A program made the translations under genes and the position numbers. Of a DNA stretch of 10,178 bases, positions 6,443-10,178 are shown piece by piece. The DNA is from DHVE2 group archaeon. GTDB lineage: Archaea > Thermoplasmatota > Thermoplasmata > Thermoplasmatales > Aciduliprofundaceae. Below the pieces are notes generated by a model. That model did not search any database. It had not been told where the DNA came from and saw nothing but the letters and a program-made list of their open reading frames with translations. Each line of letters begins with the position of its first letter. Positions within the stretch are counted from its first letter, which is position 1. Location: the NCBI GenBank assembly GCA_015520975.1, contig WAOZ01000146.1, forward strand, positions 1-10,178. Direction: 5' to 3'.

Positions 6443-6471
6443 TAATGATGAAAAACTCGTGAGGTGTTTAT

Positions 6472-7686
6472 ATGGCATTCGACCCAGGAAGTACCGGATT
6501 CATGCTGGTAGCGACGAGTCTTGTGATGCTGATGACTCCTGGATTGGCGTTCTTCTATGGCGGACTTGTGGGACGTAAAAATGTGCTGACAATAATGATG
6601 CAGAGCTTCGTTTCGCTGGGATGGACAACCGTTCTGTGGGTCACATTCGGATTCAGTATGTGCTTTGGAAACGACATCGGCGGAATCATCGGCGGCGGAA
6701 CATATCTGTTCATGAACAACATTGGCATGAACACACCATCGCTTGCAAATCCGAATATCCCAATGTGGGTTTTCGTAGCATATCAGATGATGTTCGCTGT
6801 CATCACTCCTGCACTGATCACAGGAGCTTTTGCGGATAGAGTCAGATTCAAAGCGTACATGATCTTCCTCACCGCCTGGCTGATTTTCGTTTATTTCCCG
6901 CTGGTGCATATGGTCTGGGGCGGTGGAATATTCGCACAGTGGGGCGTCAAAGACTTCGCGGGAGGTATAGTTGTTCACGCTTCGGCGGGCTTCGCGGCTC
7001 TCGCCTCGGTGTTCTATGTGGGCAAGAGAAGATACATTCACAAAGGGCCACATAGCATACCTCTCGTGGCTCTGGGTACCGCGCTGCTGTGGTTCGGATG
7101 GTACGGCTTCAACGCAGGAAGCGAGTTCAATGTGGATCAAATAACAACCATAGCGTTCCTTAACACCGATACTGCGGCATCGTTTGCAGCCGTGACCTGG
7201 CTCATTCTGGCAGTCATATTTGAGAAGAAACCTAAGGTTCTGGGTATGCTCACAGGCGCTGTGGCCGGACTCGCAACAATCACCCCGGCGGCTGGTTATG
7301 TGAGCGTGCAGGCGGCCATGGTTATTGGTATCGTTGCATCCGTTGCATGTTATTTTGCAGTATGGTTCAAAAACAAAAAAGGCTGGGATGACACCCTAGA
7401 TGTATGGGGTGTACACGGAGTCGGCGGTTTCACCGGCATTCTGCTCCTCGGTCTGTTCGCATCCACCGCGATAAATCCCAACGGAGACAACGGATTGCTC
7501 TACGGTAACCCGCATTTCTTCCTCGTGGAATTCGGCGCTGTGGCTCTGGCAAGCATATACGCATTCGCATTCACATACGGAATGCTCTGGCTCATAGACA
7601 AAATCACACCGGTCCGAGTTTCACCAGAGGAAGAGAAAGAGGGTCTCGACGAGAAGGAATTCGGTGAAACTGCATACGAAATATGA
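6472..7686 (+). CDS. amt: Ammonium transporter (Amt/AmtB family)
   Basis: 404 residues, a full-length Amt with about 11 membrane helices. It conducts ammonium/ammonia across the cytoplasmic membrane for nitrogen supply. The N-terminal block LMTPGLAFFYGGLVGRKNV is typical. Pore residues equivalent to E. coli AmtB W148, D160 and H168 are W149, D161 and H169 (the latter two in DFAGGIVVHASAG), and the second twin histidine is H315 in DVWGVHGVGG. WFGWYGFNAGS is also present. The C-terminal tail that talks to the PII protein GlnK is present as GLDEKEFGETAYEI; the usual motif is GLDxxxHGExAY, so the histidine is replaced by phenylalanine. There is no signal peptide. Amt genes are normally followed by glnK, but here the next gene is a QueH-like gene with its own promoter. 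The ATG at 6472 follows GAGGTG by 5 bases. Confidence 0.97.
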   Translation: MAFDPGSTGFMLVATSLVMLMTPGLAFFYGGLVGRKNVLTIMMQSFVSLGWTTVLWVTFGFSMCFGNDIGGIIGGGTYLFMNNIGMNTPSLANPNIPMWVFVAYQMMFAVITPALITGAFADRVRFKAYMIFLTAWLIFVYFPLVHMVWGGGIFAQWGVKDFAGGIVVHASAGFAALASVFYVGKRRYIHKGPHSIPLVALGTALLWFGWYGFNAGSEFNVDQITTIAFLNTDTAASFAAVTWLILAVIFEKKPKVLGMLTGAVAGLATITPAAGYVSVQAAMVIGIVASVACYFAVWFKNKKGWDDTLDVWGVHGVGGFTGILLLGLFASTAINPNGDNGLLYGNPHFFLVEFGAVALASIYAFAFTYGMLWLIDKITPVRVSPEEEKEGLDEKEFGETAYEI

Positions 7687-7702
7687 ATCTGCGAGAAAAA
7701 CG

Positions 7703-7710
7703 CTAAATAC
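7703..7710 (+). promoter_or_regulatory. TATA box of the QueH-like gene
   Basis: CTAAATAC, preceded by the purine stretch GAGAAAAACG, has its centre about 25 bases before the ATG at 7731. There is no ribosome site, so the message is probably leaderless. The box begins only 16 bases after the amt stop. Confidence 0.6.
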
Positions 7711-7730
7711 CTTCCCTCCTTTCTTTTTTT
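7711..7730 (+). terminator. Pyrimidine/oligo-T tract, probable amt terminator abutting the next start codon
   Basis: Twenty bases made only of C and T, ending in seven T residues directly before the ATG at 7731. An oligo-T run after a gene is a typical archaeal termination signal. It also occupies the initiator region of the next gene's promoter. Confidence 0.5.
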
Positions 7731-8276
7731 ATGCGCGTTCTGCTGCATGCCTGCTGTGCACCCTGTATGACCTATCCATACAGAAAACTTGCCGAAAAGC
7801 ACGAGGTTGACGCGTTCTGGTACAATCCGAACATACAGCCGTACAGGGAGTATCTCAGAAGGCTCTATGCGATTCGAAAATATGCGAAGAATGAGGGCAT
7901 TAACCTCATCGAAAATCTCGAGTATCCTCTAGAAGAATGGCTACTCATCGCGTCAAAATTGAGCATGAAAAGCAATGTGCTCAGGTGCAGATACTGCTAC
8001 GCCACACGACTTAAAAAAACGGCGCATTATGCGAAAGAAAACGGTTATGATGCTTATACCACCACTCTGCTTCTGGCGCCGTATCAAAAACACGAACTTA
8101 TCAGAGAAATCGGCGAGAACATAGCCCGAATGATGCATATTAAATTCCTTTATATAGATTTCCGCGATCATTTCGACGAGGCGGAGCGTATGGCCAAGGA
8201 AGCGGGAATATACCGGCAGGGATACTGCGGCTGCGTATTCAGCGAAGCAGATAGATACTGGAGAAACGCGCCATAA
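7731..8276 (+). CDS. queH: Epoxyqueuosine reductase QueH-like protein (DUF208)
   Basis: 181 residues, close to the family's core length. Features in order are LLHACCAPC (C8, C9, C12), NPNIQPYREYLRR (32-44), RCRYCY (C86, C89), TTTLLLAPYQK (110-120), DFRD (143-146) and GYCGC (C166, C168). These are the conserved cysteine and signature blocks of QueH, which in bacteria reduces epoxyqueuosine to queuosine in tRNA, using iron centres. Archaea usually modify tRNA with archaeosine and are not known for queuosine, so in an archaeon the true substrate is uncertain even though the family assignment is strong. The start is the only sensible ATG and follows a TATA box by about 25 bases. The next gene begins 22 bases after the stop on the same strand, probably in the same transcript. 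Confidence 0.9.
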   Translation: MRVLLHACCAPCMTYPYRKLAEKHEVDAFWYNPNIQPYREYLRRLYAIRKYAKNEGINLIENLEYPLEEWLLIASKLSMKSNVLRCRYCYATRLKKTAHYAKENGYDAYTTTLLLAPYQKHELIREIGENIARMMHIKFLYIDFRDHFDEAERMAKEAGIYRQGYCGCVFSEADRYWRNAP

Positions 8277-8298
8277 TCTTCAAAAGAGATGGTTAAAT

Positions 8299-8577
8299 AT
8301 GTGTCCAGAAACGAGAAGAGAGAAAATCGCTTCCATGCTGAAAGAAAACGAGATGACAATCTCCGAAATCGCCAGATGCCTGGAAATGAGTGTAAAAGAT
8401 GTGGAGGAGGATCTAATACACATCTCCCGCTCGAAAAAATTTGGTACTCTCGTGGTTCTTCCGGCCAGATGTAGAAAATGCGGATTTGTTTTCAAGCCCG
8501 CGGTGAAAATCCCGAAAAAATGTCCCCGTTGCAAATCAACATGGATAGAGGAGCCCGTGTTCAAAATTTATTCCTGA
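8299..8577 (+). CDS. Predicted transcriptional regulator, HTH domain plus zinc ribbon (COG3357-like)
   Basis: 92 residues. Residues about 6-45 are a helix-turn-helix (ETRREKIASMLKEN, then TISEIARCLEMSVKDVEEDL). Residues 58-78 hold a CxxC-N13-CxxC zinc ribbon (C58, C61, C75, C78), of the kind seen in a small archaeal family annotated as HTH fused to a Zn ribbon. The short tail IEEPVFKIYS is typical of these proteins. No target is known. The weak ribosome site GAGATGG ends about 6 bases before the ATG. The gene is probably co-transcribed with the QueH-like gene and is convergent with the metal ATPase. The ribbon is most likely structural, though its position next to a metal exporter invites a metal-sensing idea (inference only). 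Confidence 0.85.
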   Translation: MCPETRREKIASMLKENEMTISEIARCLEMSVKDVEEDLIHISRSKKFGTLVVLPARCRKCGFVFKPAVKIPKKCPRCKSTWIEEPVFKIYS

Positions 8578-8625
8578 ATTTTATATTTGATGATTGCAAG
8601 CTTTAAAACAAAAATATTCCTGCCA

Positions 8626-8648
8626 TCTTTTCTTTCGTTCATTTTTCT
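8626..8648 (+). terminator. T-rich tract between the convergent regulator and ATPase genes
   Basis: This pyrimidine-rich stretch has repeated T runs about 50 bases after the HTH/zinc-ribbon gene. It is a plausible termination zone for the plus-strand transcript; no hairpin is evident. Confidence 0.35.
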
Positions 8649-8667
8649 GATATTAGCGGATAATGCC

Positions 8668-8674
8668 TTATATA
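8668..8674. promoter_or_regulatory. TATA-like element in the convergent gap
   Basis: TTATATA reads as a TATA box on either strand. It lies 19-25 bases beyond the ATPase stop, where no annotated gene needs a promoter. It could drive an antisense or small RNA, or be chance in AT-rich DNA. Confidence 0.25.
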
Positions 8675-8692
8675 CATATCCTCCATCTCACA

Positions 8693-10178
8693 TCACCTCA
8701 GAATCCTCATAGCATTAAAGACCGCTATCAATGCAACGCCCACATCTGCAAATACTGCCTCCCACATTGTTGCCTCACCCATAATTCCTAAAGCTATGAA
8801 TCCAAATTTCACGCCAAGAGCTAACAAAATGTTCTGCCACACAATACTCTTTGTTTTTCTTGATATCTTTATACTCTCTGGTATTTTCAGGAGTTTATCA
8901 TCCATTATAACCACATCTGCTGTTTCAATGGCAGCGTCGCTTCCCATAGCGCCCATAGCTATACCAACATCCGCCCGTGCGATAACCGGTGCATCGTTGA
9001 TTCCATCTCCCACAAAAATGAGAGTCTTTCCATCTTTCATAAGCTGCTCCACAACTCTTACTTTATCCTCTGGAAGAAGCTCTGCATAATAACCATCAAG
9101 TTTGAGTTTTCTGGCAATATCTCTCGCCACCCTACTGTTATCCCCTGTAAGCATCACTATGTTTTTGATGCCCAAATCTTTAAGGGTTTTTACTGCTTTT
9201 ATAGCATCTGATTTTATTTCATCGGAGATTATTATGTATCCTGCATACCGTCCGTTCACCGCCACATGGACAACGGTTCCCTCAACATTGCAGGTATCAT
9301 GCTCCACGCCAAATCTGTGGAGTATCCTATCATTGCCAACAATAACATCCAGATTTCCTATTTTCGCTTTAACCCCAAAACCGGAAATTTCCCTGTATTC
9401 CTTCACATTGTTATCATCAATTTCCTTTACGTACGCTTCTTTTATTGCATTTGCGACAGGATGGGAGGAATACTTCTCAGCCAAGGCTGCAAACCTGAGA
9501 ATTTCGTTCCTCCCAAACCCGTTTCTGGGCACAATACTAATAACTTTGAACACCCCTTTCGTTAATGTACCTGTCTTGTCAAATGCCACAACCTCCGTCG
9601 TTGCAAGAGAATCCAAAAAATTTGAACCTTTAACAAGTATGCCCTCTTTGGCGGATTTTCCGATACCTCCAAAGTACCCAAGAGGTATGGATAACACGAG
9701 CGCACATGGACAGGATATTACAAGAAGAACTAGCGCACGGGCAACCCACACCGAAAATTCTGCATTAAAAATTATTGGTGGAATTATTGCGATTCCCGCA
9801 GCGAGTGACACCACCGCAGGAGTGTAATAATGGGCAAATTTCGTGATGAATTTTTCCGTTCTTGCCTTTCTCGTTGTCGCGTCTTCCACGAGTTTAAGTA
9901 TTCTTGAAACTGTTGATTCTTTCATTTCCTTTGTCACCCTTACTTTGAGAATCCCTGTCAGATTGAGCATTCCAGAGAGCACCGTATCCCCTGTTTTGAT
10001 ATTTCTTGGAACGCTTTCGCCAGTAAGCGCAGAGGTGTCCACTGTTGATTCTCCTTTTATAACGATTCCATCCACGGGCACCCTCTCTCCGGGTTTTACG
10101 AGAATTATGTCTCCTCTTCTGATCTTTTCTGGAGGAATCACAATTATCCTATCGTCCTTTAAAAGATTTGCATATTCC
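8693..10178 (-). CDS. Heavy-metal P1B-type ATPase, likely Zn2+/Cd2+/Pb2+ exporter, N-terminus cut off
   Basis: The frame is open to the right edge, so the gene begins beyond the window; about 494 codons are visible. Missing are any N-terminal metal-binding domain and the first membrane helices. Visible in order are the actuator domain (KPGERVPVDG, TGES), the metal-site helix with CPC (codons at 9704-9712), the phosphorylation motif DKTGTLT (ending at 9580), the SSHPVANAI block of heavy-metal pumps, TGD, and GDGINDAP (about 8987-9010). The final helices carry K in ALGVKFGF and D in FADVGVAL. These are the signature residues of the P1B-2 group typified by ZntA/CadA, favouring Zn2+, Cd2+ and Pb2+ export over copper. 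It works in the cytoplasmic membrane using ATP. In several 60-base lines I counted 32-52% G+C, somewhat lower than the antiporter, rpiA and amt lines counted (43-58%). It is convergent with the zinc-ribbon regulator. Confidence 0.95.
   Translation of the reverse strand, partial: EYANLLKDDRIIVIPPEKIRRGDIILVKPGERVPVDGIVIKGESTVDTSALTGESVPRNIKTGDTVLSGMLNLTGILKVRVTKEMKESTVSRILKLVEDATTRKARTEKFITKFAHYYTPAVVSLAAGIAIIPPIIFNAEFSVWVARALVLLVISCPCALVLSIPLGYFGGIGKSAKEGILVKGSNFLDSLATTEVVAFDKTGTLTKGVFKVISIVPRNGFGRNEILRFAALAEKYSSHPVANAIKEAYVKEIDDNNVKEYREISGFGVKAKIGNLDVIVGNDRILHRFGVEHDTCNVEGTVVHVAVNGRYAGYIIISDEIKSDAIKAVKTLKDLGIKNIVMLTGDNSRVARDIARKLKLDGYYAELLPEDKVRVVEQLMKDGKTLIFVGDGINDAPVIARADVGIAMGAMGSDAAIETADVVIMDDKLLKIPESIKISRKTKSIVWQNILLALGVKFGFIALGIMGEATMWEAVFADVGVALIAVFNAMRILR

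Larger units (their letters stand above)
6269..6471. other. Divergent intergenic control region between the regulator and amt
   Basis: This is a very AT-rich 203-base spacer without an open frame I believe. It holds a minus-strand TATA box for the regulator, at least one plus-strand TATA box for amt, a second TATA-like TTTAAATAT near 6355-6363, two TTGG...CCAA inverted repeats, a short ATCAT...ATGAT repeat (6362-6378), and a 17-bp palindrome beside the amt TATA box. The density of repeats suggests regulation by at least one repressor. Confidence 0.7.

Noticed and set aside
6445..6451. ATGATGA resembling a C box just before amt
   Set aside because: No matching D box lies at a suitable distance outside the coding region, and the site is better explained as the amt leader.
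6442..7140. 232-codon minus-strand frame opposite amt
   Set aside because: The product is rich in His, Ser and Cys without a motif and lies wholly opposite a certain membrane-channel gene.
8586..8651. Possible C/D box guide RNA (TGATGA near 8588 and CTGA near 8647)
   Set aside because: The C box lacks the leading purine, no internal D'/C' boxes are clear, and the interior is low-complexity AT-rich sequence.
9102..9827. 241-codon plus-strand frame opposite the metal ATPase
   Set aside because: It is the antisense shadow of a highly conserved ATPase region; the translation looks like a reversed-strand product with no domain.
1..10178. CRISPR array, insertion sequence, tRNA/rRNA, toxin-antitoxin or prophage genes
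   Set aside because: I looked for spaced direct repeats, transposase motifs, conserved tRNA ends and small gene pairs and found none; the gene-free gaps are too short and lack such signs.

Overview
The window looks like chromosomal DNA from a euryarchaeote, most likely a Thermoplasmata-type (Aciduliprofundum/DHVE2-like) or related lineage; the exact lineage is an inference. Archaeal signs are TATA-type promoters placed 24-28 bases before start codons (leaderless genes), a KaiC/RadA-like ATPase, an HTH plus zinc-ribbon regulator of archaeal type, and many helix-turn-helix regulators. Genes inside operons instead use strong GGAGG ribosome sites, and GTG/TTG starts are common.

Layout. (1) Positions 1-3595, + strand: the last three genes of an operon for a membrane complex related to group 4 [NiFe] hydrogenases and complex I. 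They encode a large (NuoD/HycE-like) subunit cut by the left edge, a small (NuoB/HycG-like) subunit, and a HyfB/HycC/NuoL-like antiporter subunit. Adjacent genes overlap by 4 bases. The large subunit has lost nearly all the nickel-iron cysteine ligands, while the small subunit keeps its proximal [4Fe-4S] cysteines and the antiporter subunit keeps its proton-path charged residues. This fits a hydrogenase-related (Ehr-like) ion pump whose substrate is not H2. (2) Positions 3702-5916, + strand: a promoter with no leader, then a KaiC-like RecA-fold ATPase, a protein with two winged-helix domains, and ribose-5-phosphate isomerase A (rpiA), all overlapping or touching. (3) Positions 5900-6268, - strand: a small winged-helix regulator with a coiled-coil tail, convergent with rpiA (17-base overlap) and divergent from the next gene. 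(4) Positions 6472-7686, + strand: an Amt ammonium channel. Its promoter region carries a near-perfect 17-bp palindrome on the TATA box and two TTGG...CCAA inverted repeats upstream. (5) Positions 7731-8577, + strand: a QueH-type (DUF208) protein and an HTH/zinc-ribbon regulator, probably co-transcribed. (6) Positions 8693-10178, - strand: a P1B-type heavy-metal ATPase (Zn/Cd/Pb type by its last membrane segments), cut by the right edge.

The most interesting part is the hydrogenase-like complex without a recognisable NiFe site, including a small subunit whose N-terminus resembles the start of a HycF/HyfH-type ferredoxin and carries four extra cysteines. Next are the Fur-box-like palindrome at the amt promoter and a queuosine-type enzyme in an apparent archaeon. 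I see no rRNA, tRNA, CRISPR array, insertion sequence or phage gene. All gene-free gaps are shorter than 300 bases; the largest, 6269-6471, is described among the features.
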